A DNA stretch of 42,081 nt, from the NCBI RefSeq assembly GCF_002086635.1, contig NZ_MVHD01000051.1, forward strand, positions 1 through 42,081. Reading direction: 5' to 3'. The position numbers and the translations under genes were made by a program. Positions 24,538-32,291 of this stretch are shown piece by piece. This stretch comes from Mycobacterium alsense (GTDB taxonomy: Bacteria > Actinomycetota > Actinomycetes > Mycobacteriales > Mycobacteriaceae). Positions within the stretch are counted from its first letter, which is position 1. The number at the start of each line of letters is the position of its first letter. Under the pieces are notes generated by a model. That model worked only from the letters and a program-made list of their open reading frames with translations. It did no database searches and was not told the origin of the DNA.

Positions 24538-25842
24538 ATGGCCAGAGCCCAGCCATCGGTCAAGGGCCGGGCGGCGGCGCCGGGCCACATGGATAACGAC
24601 GACGCCGGAACCCGCCGCGCCGAGATCCTGCAAACCGCCGCCTCGCTGATCGCCTCCTCGGGATTGCGGACGTCGCTGCAGGAGATCGCGGACGCGGCGG
24701 GCATCCTCCCCGGCAGCCTGTACCACCATTTCGAGTCCAAAGAGGCGATCCTGGTCGAGCTGATCCGCCGCTACCAGGACGACCTGGACCGCATCGGGCG
24801 GACGGCCCAGGCCCGGCTGGACGAGCCCGATTCACGGCCGGTTTCCGAGCAGATCGTCGAGCTGGGCAAGGCGATCGCCAACTGCGCCGTGCGCCACGGC
24901 GCCGCCCTGCAGATGTCGTTCTACGAGGGGCCCAGCGCGGATCCCGAGCTCATCAAGCTGACCCAGCAGCGGCCCGTGGCCATTCAGGAGGCGATGCTGC
25001 AGACGCTGCGCGCCGGCAGGTGGAGCGGCTACATCAAGCCCGATATCGACCTGCCCACGCTCTCCGACCGCATCTGCCAGACCATGCTGCAGGTCGGGCT
25101 CGACGTCATGCGCCACAATTCGCCCGCCGACCAGGTGGCCGAGTTGCTGTGCCGAATCATCTTGCGGGGGTTGGCAATTCGGTCCCCCACCGATGCGGCC
25201 CTGGACCGGTCGGAAGCATTCGCCGCCGCCAAGAACGTCATCGCCACCTGGGCCGACGACAGCGACGCCGATCCCACCGACAAGGCCGCCCACGTGCTCG
25301 CGGTGGCGCGGGCGGAATTCGGCCGCCGCGGGTACGAGGTCACCACCGTCCGGGACATCGCGTCGGCGGCCGGCCTCGGCACCGGGACGGTCTACCGGGT
25401 GATCGGTTCCAAGGACGAACTGCTCGCCGCGATCATGGAATCCTTCGGCCGCAAGGTGGAGGCCGGCTGGGTCGCGGTCCTGCGCTCGGACGCCACCGCG
25501 ATCGAGAAGCTGGACGCACTGAGCTGGGTCAACGTCAACGCGCTCGACCGGTTCTCGGACGAGTTCAGGATCCAGTTGGCCTGGATGCGCCAATCCCCGC
25601 CGAACACGCCCAACCCCGGCTGGTTGTATGCGACGCGCCTTCGGCAGATGAAATCGCTGCTCTCCGAAGGGATCCGGTCCGGCGAGATCGGCATCGACGC
25701 CCCGTCCACCACGATGCTGGCGCGCTGCCTCATCGGCCTGCAATGGATACCGGAGAACATCCTGCGCGCCATCGGAACGCGCGCGGCGCTGGTGCACGCC
25801 CGCGACACCGTCCTGCGGGGGGTCGCGGTTCGCGGCCATTAG
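24538..25842 (+). CDS. Tandem TetR-family transcriptional regulator (two TetR modules)
   Basis: 434 residues, about twice a normal TetR protein. The first DNA-binding domain spans about 25-70 with the helix-turn-helix in LQEIADAAGILPGSLYHHFESKEAIL, followed by a ligand domain to about 210. A second complete module begins near 250 with the helix-turn-helix VRDIASAAGLGTGTVYRVIGSKDELL. Mce3R of M. tuberculosis has the same two-module design, but this sequence is different. An inverted-repeat site is present before this gene and before four other promoters of the block, making it the obvious candidate to bind them and to regulate itself. An alternative start is ATG 24589 (MDNDDAGTRR). Confidence 0.9.
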   Translation: MARAQPSVKGRAAAPGHMDNDDAGTRRAEILQTAASLIASSGLRTSLQEIADAAGILPGSLYHHFESKEAILVELIRRYQDDLDRIGRTAQARLDEPDSRPVSEQIVELGKAIANCAVRHGAALQMSFYEGPSADPELIKLTQQRPVAIQEAMLQTLRAGRWSGYIKPDIDLPTLSDRICQTMLQVGLDVMRHNSPADQVAELLCRIILRGLAIRSPTDAALDRSEAFAAAKNVIATWADDSDADPTDKAAHVLAVARAEFGRRGYEVTTVRDIASAAGLGTGTVYRVIGSKDELLAAIMESFGRKVEAGWVAVLRSDATAIEKLDALSWVNVNALDRFSDEFRIQLAWMRQSPPNTPNPGWLYATRLRQMKSLLSEGIRSGEIGIDAPSTTMLARCLIGLQWIPENILRAIGTRAALVHARDTVLRGVAVRGH

Positions 25843-25861
25843 GTGTTGAACCTTAGGTATT

Positions 25862-25878
25862 GAACCTAATAACTGTTC
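25862..25878. promoter_or_regulatory. Operator site E, the most symmetric copy
   Basis: GAACCTAATAACTGTTC, with exact GAAC and GTTC arms nine bases apart, in the 91-base gap between the tandem-TetR stop and the SDR at 25934. TACAGT (25883-25888) follows after four bases as a -10 candidate. A partial direct repeat, TTGAACCTTA, lies just upstream at about 25846-25855. Confidence 0.65.
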
Positions 25879-25933
25879 TACATACAGTAGGGCGACTAGA
25901 ATCCGATTGGCAGATACCGAGAAGGGGATTTCC

Positions 25934-26776
25934 ATGACCATTGTCGATCGCTTGCGCTACGACGGCAAGCGTGCGCTGATTGTCGGTGGCGCGACGGGCA
26001 TGGGCGCCGCGGCGGCCAAGTCGGCGGCCGAACTCGGCGCCGAAGTCATCGTGATGGACTACGCACCGGTGGACTACAAGGTCGCCCAGTCCGTCCAGGT
26101 GGACCTGCGCGACCCCGCGTCCATCGATTCCGCCCTCGAGCAGGTCAACGGTCCCATCCACGCGGTGTTCTCCGCCGCCGGCGTCGCCGACGGAACGATC
26201 GACCTGATGAAGATCAACTTCATCGGCCACCGGCACCTGATCGACCGCCTGCTGGAAAAGGACCAACTGCCGAACGGGTCGGCCATCTGCTTCATCTCCT
26301 CGGTCGCCGGCATGGGCTGGGAGAACGACCTGGATTTGATGCTGGAATTCCTGGCGACGCCGGACTTCGCGGCGGCCGAGGCATGGTGCCAGGCGCACGA
26401 GGCCGAGGGGATCAACCACTACGGCACCAGCAAGAAGGTGATCAACACCTACGTGGCCACCCAGGGCTACCCGCTGGCGAAGAAGGGCATCCGCATCAAC
26501 GCGATCTGCCCCGGCCCGACCGACACCCCGCTGGCCCAGGCCAACGCCGACCTGTGGCTGTCCTTCGCCCAGGACTACCGCGACGAGACCGGCTCCAAGG
26601 TGCACACGCCCGAGCAGATGGGCGACGTGATGGCCTTCCTCAACAGCGAGGCGGCCTGCGGCGTCAGCGGCGTCACCCTGCTCGTGGACTCCGGCCACAC
26701 CATGGCCTCGATGACCGGCGCCTACGCCCCGGGCAAGCCGATCATCGACCTCATCATGGGCAAGGTGAAGCTCTAG
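25934..26776 (+). CDS. SDR-family oxidoreductase (3-alpha-HSD-like)
   Basis: 280 residues. A cofactor motif VGGATGMG is near 17-24, and Ser122/123, Tyr163 and Lys167 (YGTSK) form the catalytic set. The roughly 40-residue spacing between Ser and Tyr is longer than the usual 13 and resembles 3-alpha-hydroxysteroid/carveol-type SDRs, which carry an extra helical segment there. The ATG has AAGGGG seven bases upstream; an in-frame TTG at 25907 is less likely. It is the last gene of the accessory block, preceded by its own operator site E. A hydroxysteroid- or terpenoid-type alcohol is a reasonable guess for its substrate. Confidence 0.88.
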   Translation: MTIVDRLRYDGKRALIVGGATGMGAAAAKSAAELGAEVIVMDYAPVDYKVAQSVQVDLRDPASIDSALEQVNGPIHAVFSAAGVADGTIDLMKINFIGHRHLIDRLLEKDQLPNGSAICFISSVAGMGWENDLDLMLEFLATPDFAAAEAWCQAHEAEGINHYGTSKKVINTYVATQGYPLAKKGIRINAICPGPTDTPLAQANADLWLSFAQDYRDETGSKVHTPEQMGDVMAFLNSEAACGVSGVTLLVDSGHTMASMTGAYAPGKPIIDLIMGKVKL

Positions 26777-26785
26777 CCCGTTTTC

Positions 26786-26854
26786 TTCCCGCGAGACTGT
26801 AACTGCCGACGGCTCTACTCGGAGTTCGCGTCGGTAGTCGCAGTCTCGCGGGAA
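26786..26854. repeat. Long imperfect inverted repeat, REP/MITE-like or terminator
   Basis: The arms TTCCCGCGAGACTG (26786-26799) and CAGTCTCGCGGGAA (26841-26854) match perfectly. The stem continues inward between 26800-26810 and 26830-26840 with two G-T pairs and one mismatch, leaving a 19-base loop. It fills almost the whole gap between the SDR and the next gene. I have the impression of having seen similar CGAGACTG-type repeats between genes of other mycobacteria. It could be a dispersed element, a terminator for the accessory block, or both. Confidence 0.7.
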
Positions 26855-26869
26855 AGTACCGTTTAACAC

Positions 26870-27523
26870 ATGGCACACGTCATCGTCATCGGCGGCCACG
26901 GCAAGGTCGCTTTGCAACTGGCCCGGATCCTGACCGAACGCGGCGATGCGGTGAGCTCGGTCTTTCGCAACCCCGAACACTCCGACGACGTCGCGGCCAC
27001 GGGTGCGCGGCCGGTGGTGGCCGACATCGAGCGCCTGGACACCGACGAGCTGGCCCGCCTGCTGACCGGTCACGACGCGGTGGTGTTCTCCGCGGGGGCG
27101 GGCGGCGGGAACCCGGCGCGCACCTACGCCGTCGACCGCGACGCGGCGATCCGGGTGATCGACGCCGCGGGGCGCGCCGGCGTCAAGCGGTTCGTGATGG
27201 TGTCCTACTTCGGTGCCGGCCCCGATCACGGTGTGCCGCACGATAATTCGTTCTTCCCGTATGCGGAGGCGAAGGCGGCCGCGGACGCGCACCTGCGCTC
27301 CAGCGGCCTGGACTGGACGGTGCTGGGACCGGGCCGGCTGACGCTGGAGCCGGCGACGGGGCGCATCGCGCTGGGCGAGGGTAAGGGTGAAGTTTCACGG
27401 GCCGACGTCGCGCTCGTCGCGGCCGCCGCGCTGGCCGACGACTCGACGATCGGCCGGACCATCGAGTTCAACAACGGCTCGAACGGCGACGGCGTCCCCA
27501 TCGCCGAAGCGCTGGCCGGCTGA
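26870..27523 (+). CDS. NmrA/SDR-type NAD(P)H-binding protein
   Basis: 217 residues of an atypical SDR (NmrA/YwnB-like): VIVIGGHGKVALQLARIL as the cofactor loop, VVFSAGAGGG, FVMVSYFGA, and a YAEAK segment that places Tyr and Lys as in active SDRs. Such proteins are often NAD(P)H sensors or reductases. The ATG has no Shine-Dalgarno sequence but lies eight bases after the start of the spacing from TACCGT (26857-26862), a -10-like hexamer, so translation is probably leaderless. The gene stands alone between the inverted repeat and the metE riboswitch. Confidence 0.82.
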   Translation: MAHVIVIGGHGKVALQLARILTERGDAVSSVFRNPEHSDDVAATGARPVVADIERLDTDELARLLTGHDAVVFSAGAGGGNPARTYAVDRDAAIRVIDAAGRAGVKRFVMVSYFGAGPDHGVPHDNSFFPYAEAKAAADAHLRSSGLDWTVLGPGRLTLEPATGRIALGEGKGEVSRADVALVAAAALADDSTIGRTIEFNNGSNGDGVPIAEALAG

Positions 27524-27542
27524 CCCGGCCGGCGAACGGGTA

Positions 27543-27559
27543 AGCTGCGCTACGCAGCT
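27543..27559. terminator. Perfect short hairpin after the NmrA-like gene
   Basis: AGCTGCG-CTA-CGCAGCT, a seven-pair stem with a three-base loop, 19 bases after the stop codon. No T-tract follows. It may end the NmrA-like transcript before the metE leader begins. Confidence 0.4.
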
Positions 27560-27569
27560 GGTCTGCCGT

Positions 27570-27775
27570 CGCCGCAATCCGTGGCGTCGGCATCGAGCGA
27601 GGCACGTTAGTCGCGCTTCGCGAGAGGGAACCCGGTGAGAGTCCGGGACTGTCCCGCAGCGGTATGCAGGAACGACCGCCGTCACACGCACTGGTCGCAA
27701 GACTGGGAAGCGACGGCCATTAGGAGCACCACCGGTGCGCGCCTGCGAGTCCGAAGACCTGCCGGCTGTGCCGGG
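27570..27775 (+). promoter_or_regulatory. Cobalamin (B12) riboswitch of metE
   Basis: The conserved core GGTGAGAGTCCGGGACTG (27634-27651) followed by TCCCGCAGCGGT, and the B12 box GAGTCCGAAGACCTGCCGGC (27746-27765) near the 3' end, are both present with the expected spacing. It lies in the 384-base gap before metE; after it about 130 bases hold the expression platform, including GGCCGGGCCCG-type GC-rich pairing. When adenosylcobalamin binds, expression of the B12-independent synthase should be shut off because the B12-dependent MetH can work. The same arrangement is known in M. tuberculosis. The boundaries are approximate. Confidence 0.92.
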
Positions 27776-27907
27776 CGCGCCGCGTCCGGCGGCTCATCGC
27801 CTCGTGGAATGGGCGGGTGGCCGGGCCCGTTGCGGTTAAGACACCGCATCGCGGATCGGTTGTGCGTCCGTTGGCGGTGGCCAGACCGTCGAATGAAGGA
27901 CGACAAC

Positions 27908-30187
27908 GTGACCAGCCAAACATTCACCGCAACCGTCACCGGCTCCCCCCGCATCGGCCCCAACCGCGAACTCAAACGCGCCACCGAGGGCTACTGGGCC
28001 GGACGCACCGACCGGGCCGAACTCGAGTCCGTCGCCGCGACACTGCGCCGCGACATGTGGTCTCAGCTGGCCGCCGCCGGGCTGGACTCGGTCCCGGTGA
28101 ACACCTTCTCGTACTACGACCAGATGCTCGACACCGCCGTCATGCTCGGCGCGCTGCCCGCGCGGGCGCGGGACGTCCCCGACGAATTGGACCGCTACTT
28201 CGCCCTCGCGCGCGGCAGCAAGACCGTCGCCCCGCTGGAGATGACGAAGTGGTTCGACACCAACTACCACTACCTGGTCCCCGAGATCGAGCCCGCGACG
28301 AAGTTCGCGCTCAACCCGGCCAAGGTGCTCGCGGAACTGAAGGAGGCACTGGCGCAAGGGATCCCGGCGCGGCCCGTCGTCATCGGGCCGATCACCTTCC
28401 TGTTGCTGAGCAAGGGAGTCCGGGGCGGCGGGGCGCCTATCGAGCGGCTGCAGGAGCTGGTGCCGCTCTACTCCGAATTGCTCTCCCTGCTCGCCGACCC
28501 GTCTTCTGGAGGCGCGCAGTGGGTGCAGTTCGACGAGCCCGCGCTGGTGACCGACATGTCCCCCGACGCGCCCGCGCTGGCCGAGGCCGTCTACAACGCG
28601 CTGGGCGCCGTCCGCAACCGGCCCGCCATCCACGTCGCCACCTACTTCGGCGACCCGGGCGCGGCGCTGGCGGGGCTGGCCCGCACGCCGGTCGAGGCGA
28701 TCGGCCTCGACCTGGTGGCCGGCGCCGACGTCGCCCTGGCCGGCATCCCGGAGCTGTCCGGCAAGCTGCTCGTGGCCGGCGTCGTCGACGGGCGCAACGT
28801 CTGGCGCACCGACCTGGAATCGGCGTTGGCCAGGCTGACGAAGCTACGGGGTTCGGGTGCCGGAGTGGCGGTTTCGACGTCGTGCTCCACGATGCACGTG
28901 CCGTACTCGCTCGGGCCGGAGACCGGGCTTGACGACGCCCTGCGCAGCTGGCTGGCGTTCGGGGCCGAGAAGGTTGCCGAGGTGGTCACGCTCGCGCGGG
29001 CCCTGCATGACGGGCGCGACACGGTCGCCGACGAGATCGCGGCGTCCAATGCCGCGGTGGCCTCCCGCCGCCGCGACCCGCGGCTGCGCAACCCCGCGGT
29101 ACGCACCCGGATCGACTCGATCGTCGCGTCGGGCGACCATCGCGGCGACGCCGCACACCGCCGCGCCGCCCAGGAGGCGCGGCTGCAGCTGCCCCCGCTT
29201 CCGACCACGACGATCGGCTCGTACCCGCAGACGTCCGCGATCCGCAAGGCGCGCGCGGCGTTTCGGGCCGGCGAGATCGACGAGGCCACCTACGTCACCA
29301 AGATGCGCCAGGAGATCGCCGACGTCATCAAGCTGCAGGAGGAGCTGGGGCTCGACGTGCTGGTGCACGGCGAGCCGGAGCGCAACGACATGGTCCAGTA
29401 TTTCGCCGAGCAGCTGGAGGGCTTCTTCGCCACCCAGAACGGCTGGGTGCAGTCCTACGGCAGCCGCTGCGTGCGCCCGCCGATCCTGTACGGCGACGTG
29501 TCCCGGCCCCACCCGATGACCGTCGAGTGGATCACCTACGCCCAGTCCCTGACCGACAGGCCGGTGAAGGGCATGCTGACCGGGCCGGTCACGATCCTGG
29601 CCTGGTCGTTCGTGCGCGACGACCAGCCGCTGGCCGAGACCGCCAACCAGGTGGCGCTGGCCATCCGCGACGAGACCCTGGATCTGGAGGCCGCGGGGAT
29701 CGCGGTCATTCAGGTCGACGAGCCCGCACTGCGCGAGCTGCTGCCGCTGCGCCGCGCCTCGCAAGAGGACTATTTGCGTTGGGCGGTAGGGGCTTTCCGG
29801 TTGGCCACGTCGGGCGTCGCGGACTCCACCCAGATCCACACCCACCTGTGCTACTCGGAATTCGGTGAGGTGATCGGGGCGATCGCCGATCTCGACGCCG
29901 ATGTCACCTCCATCGAGGCCGCCCGCTCACACATGGAGGTGCTCGACGACCTCAACGCCGCCGGCTTCGCCAACAGCGTGGGCCCGGGGGTCTACGACAT
30001 CCACTCCCCCCGCGTGCCCGGCACCGACGAGATGGCCGAGTCGCTGCGTGCGGCGCTTCGCGCCGTGCCGCCGCAACGGCTTTGGGTCAACCCCGACTGC
30101 GGGTTGAAGACCCGCGGCGTCGACGAGGTGACCGCGTCGCTGCAGAACATGGTCGCCGCCGCCCGGGAGGTGCGGGCCGGGGCCTAG
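27908..30187 (+). CDS. metE: Cobalamin-independent methionine synthase (5-methyltetrahydropteroyltriglutamate-homocysteine methyltransferase)
   Basis: Transfers a methyl group from 5-methyltetrahydrofolate polyglutamate to homocysteine. The 759-residue product is the same length as the M. tuberculosis enzyme and matches it throughout from memory. Landmarks are SPRIGPNRELKRATEGYW, the linker followed by LPTTTIGSYPQT, GEPERNDMVQYF, and the zinc ligands in IHTHLCYSEF (His, Cys) and NPDCGLKT (Cys). The GTG is chosen because AAGGA lies seven bases upstream; an ATG five codons earlier overlaps that site. The gene is controlled by the riboswitch before it. Its stop shares CTAG with the stop of the convergent membrane protein. 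Confidence 0.98.
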   Translation: MTSQTFTATVTGSPRIGPNRELKRATEGYWAGRTDRAELESVAATLRRDMWSQLAAAGLDSVPVNTFSYYDQMLDTAVMLGALPARARDVPDELDRYFALARGSKTVAPLEMTKWFDTNYHYLVPEIEPATKFALNPAKVLAELKEALAQGIPARPVVIGPITFLLLSKGVRGGGAPIERLQELVPLYSELLSLLADPSSGGAQWVQFDEPALVTDMSPDAPALAEAVYNALGAVRNRPAIHVATYFGDPGAALAGLARTPVEAIGLDLVAGADVALAGIPELSGKLLVAGVVDGRNVWRTDLESALARLTKLRGSGAGVAVSTSCSTMHVPYSLGPETGLDDALRSWLAFGAEKVAEVVTLARALHDGRDTVADEIAASNAAVASRRRDPRLRNPAVRTRIDSIVASGDHRGDAAHRRAAQEARLQLPPLPTTTIGSYPQTSAIRKARAAFRAGEIDEATYVTKMRQEIADVIKLQEELGLDVLVHGEPERNDMVQYFAEQLEGFFATQNGWVQSYGSRCVRPPILYGDVSRPHPMTVEWITYAQSLTDRPVKGMLTGPVTILAWSFVRDDQPLAETANQVALAIRDETLDLEAAGIAVIQVDEPALRELLPLRRASQEDYLRWAVGAFRLATSGVADSTQIHTHLCYSEFGEVIGAIADLDADVTSIEAARSHMEVLDDLNAAGFANSVGPGVYDIHSPRVPGTDEMAESLRAALRAVPPQRLWVNPDCGLKTRGVDEVTASLQNMVAAAREVRAGA

Positions 30188-31923
30188 TTCCGCGAGTGCA
30201 CGGACGACAGCACCTCGACCGGGACGTCGTCGGCCCAGGGTTGCCGGGTCACCATGTCGGCGACCCGCACCACGCCCGTTTCGAATTCGCCCGTCGCGGC
30301 GTCCACCAGCCGGTAGGCCTGGGTCTGCTTGTGGATGGGCTGCGCGTCGAGCAGGACGACGCGCACCTCGCCCGGCTCGAAGTGGCAGCGCTCCTGCATC
30401 GCCCTGATGAGTTGCTCGTTGTGCATGTGGCCGTCGCCGAAGTTCCAGCCGATGGCGGTGCTGCAGATCCGCTCGCCGTCGGTGATGGCGTAGTCATCCT
30501 CGTTCTGGCCCGCCATCGCCCGGTGCGCCAGCGTGAACAGGGCGCGGCCGTGGGTGTTGAAGCCGCGGAAGGCATACCCCATGTAGATCGGGATCTGCGC
30601 GGCCTCGGGGCTGCCGTAGAAGCGCTCCAGCTGCGCCTGCGGCATGCTCGCGATCGCCACGATTCCGCGCGCGATCTTCTCGTTGGCCGACGGCTTCATG
30701 CACCACAGCGTGGTGTCCCAGTTCCCCGCGTAGTAGCGCATCGCGGGCAAGAACGAGACCTTGCGCGGGAACATGTTGCCCACCAACACGATTCCCGCGA
30801 TGACGACGAACAGGATCCCCACCACCACCGGGTGCCTCAGGTCGGCCAATCCCAGGCGGGCGTGCGCGACGAACAACGACAGCACGCCGAAGATCATGAA
30901 GACGTTCCACTCCAGCGGCACCCCCATCGGGATCGACACGAGGATGCCCAGGTGGAAGCACACCATCACGACCGCGGCCACGGTGATGGGCCACCCGCCG
31001 TGGCAGAAGAACAGCGGCAGCGGCACCAGCATCTCGATGGCGGTGCTGACGTGGGCCAAGAACCGGGACAGCCGCCCGGGGCGCAGGTCCTCCGGGAACT
31101 TCTCGAAGAAGCGCCGCTTCAGCCAGCGGGGCCGCACCAGCGGGTTGTTGGACATCATCGTGGAGATGACGAACGGGAAGTGTTTGTTGAGCTTTGACGT
31201 CGCCGCGCCCACCCAGATGACCAGGAACACCACCTTGGACCCGACGATCATGTCGGCACCGCCGAAAAGGAAGGTCACGGCCATCGTCGCGTAGACCTCG
31301 CCGCGGGCGGCCAAAAAGATCACCTTGTCCCTCAGCCCCAGCACGCCGAGGAGCACCAGGATCAGCACCACGCGCCACGTCGGCAGCAAGCCGACCGTGG
31401 TTCCCAGTTCCGGCACCGGTCCGGTCCCGTCGGAGAGCAACGCCCACAGGGTCACCACCAGCAGCGCCGCATACAAGAAGACGTCCACGGGCCGGCGGGC
31501 GGTGCCCCGCGTCAGCGGGACGCGTTCCGGCCACGGCGGCAGCCGGATGGTCCCGAACCGCATCCAGTACAAAATCGAGCCCAGCGGCGGGAAGAACCGG
31601 TTGTTCAACGGGCCGAAGCCGCAACCCAGCCCGATCACCTCGAACAGCATCGTGTAGAGCACGACCTTCTCGAAGACGATCGGCTCGGACCACCACTGCG
31701 CGACGTGGGTGAAGCCGCCCAGGCCCTTGGTGGCCGAGGCGAACAACCACCCACCAAGGATGTAGAGCAGGATCTTCACGACATAGAACAGGTGCAGGGC
31801 GACCGGCGTGCCGAACCCCACCTCGGCCCAGTGTCGGGCCATCGGGCGGATCTTCTCGCTGCGCGTGCCCCTGCTCCATTCATCGAAGTCGACCTGGGGT
31901 AGCTCGGGTTTGAGGAATCCCAT
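30184..31923 (-). CDS. DUF3556-like multi-pass membrane protein
   Basis: 579 residues. About nine hydrophobic helices fill residues 40-400, and a soluble C-terminal domain (about 410-579) carries GWNFGDGHMHNEQLIRAMQERC. I believe this is the DUF3556 family of mycobacterial membrane proteins; function unknown. A perfect KstR-type operator overlaps the promoter, so sterol catabolism is the likely setting. TAACCT lies eight bases before the ATG with no Shine-Dalgarno, suggesting a leaderless transcript. The four-base CTAG at the 3' end contains the stop codons of this gene and of metE. Confidence 0.75.
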   Translation of the reverse strand: MGFLKPELPQVDFDEWSRGTRSEKIRPMARHWAEVGFGTPVALHLFYVVKILLYILGGWLFASATKGLGGFTHVAQWWSEPIVFEKVVLYTMLFEVIGLGCGFGPLNNRFFPPLGSILYWMRFGTIRLPPWPERVPLTRGTARRPVDVFLYAALLVVTLWALLSDGTGPVPELGTTVGLLPTWRVVLILVLLGVLGLRDKVIFLAARGEVYATMAVTFLFGGADMIVGSKVVFLVIWVGAATSKLNKHFPFVISTMMSNNPLVRPRWLKRRFFEKFPEDLRPGRLSRFLAHVSTAIEMLVPLPLFFCHGGWPITVAAVVMVCFHLGILVSIPMGVPLEWNVFMIFGVLSLFVAHARLGLADLRHPVVVGILFVVIAGIVLVGNMFPRKVSFLPAMRYYAGNWDTTLWCMKPSANEKIARGIVAIASMPQAQLERFYGSPEAAQIPIYMGYAFRGFNTHGRALFTLAHRAMAGQNEDDYAITDGERICSTAIGWNFGDGHMHNEQLIRAMQERCHFEPGEVRVVLLDAQPIHKQTQAYRLVDAATGEFETGVVRVADMVTRQPWADDVPVEVLSSVHSRN

Positions 31924-31935
31924 GGTTTGACAGGT

Positions 31936-31949
31936 TAGAACGTGTTCTA
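31936..31949. promoter_or_regulatory. KstR-type operator TAGAACGTGTTCTA
   Basis: A perfect palindrome that fits the KstR consensus TnnAACnnGTTnnA. It overlaps the -10-like TAACCT (31937-31932 on the minus strand) of the DUF3556-like gene, 13-26 bases before its ATG. KstR represses cholesterol catabolism genes until a sterol-derived CoA thioester binds. Confidence 0.8.
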
Positions 31950-32015
31950 GGCGGATGCCCTGGGCTGTCGCGAAGAATCTGTTGCCGGCGCCTTCCGCGC
32001 AGGGATAATTCGACT

Positions 32016-32237
32016 ATGAGCGGGCTTCGATCGGGCTTCGTCGCGGCGATCGCCGCCCTGTCTGCCCTCGCCGGCATCGTCGGGGCGGGGGTCGCCCGCG
32101 CCGACGCGCCCGCGCCGGGCGACGCCTGCGCGGCGTTGCACGCCACCGCCCGGGACGTCAACGGCCGGACGATGTGGTGCAACCCGACCATGACCGGCGA
32201 CCACAGCCTGGTGTGGCAGTACGGCGGGCCCGGCTGA
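32016..32237 (+). CDS. Small secreted protein of unknown function (73 aa)
   Basis: An N-terminal signal peptide is clear: MSGLRSG, a hydrophobic core FVAAIAALSALAGIVGAG and the cleavage site VARADA, giving a mature protein of about 44 residues starting APAPGDA. It has two cysteines (DACAAL and TMWCNP) that could form a disulphide. AGGGA lies seven bases before the ATG. Short exported proteins with an ADA-type cleavage site are common in mycobacteria. It is divergent from the DUF3556-like gene, so it may share the KstR-site promoter region. Confidence 0.75.
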   Translation: MSGLRSGFVAAIAALSALAGIVGAGVARADAPAPGDACAALHATARDVNGRTMWCNPTMTGDHSLVWQYGGPG

Positions 32238-32291
32238 CACCGATCCGGGGATAGCTGATTTGCGACAGATTCAGTTGCGGCAGTTAGTGTT

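Noticed and set aside
24538..25842. Identification of the double-TetR protein as Mce3R
   Set aside because: The two-module design is the same, but the sequence differs from Mce3R as I remember it and no mce operon is nearby.
17694..25878. Reading the GAAC...GTT sites as ECF sigma factor promoters
   Set aside because: ECF promoters need GGAAC and GTT about 16-17 bases apart; here the spacing is nine and the element is an inverted repeat, which suits a dimeric repressor.
11591..26776. Avermectin-like macrolide cluster because of the AveC-like protein
   Set aside because: No modular polyketide synthase, acyl carrier protein or thioesterase is present; the block is rich in oxidation and beta-oxidation genes.
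27635..27907. Longer metE frame beginning in the leader
   Set aside because: It translates the riboswitch itself; the GTG at 27908 has a ribosome binding site and gives the family's usual length of 759.
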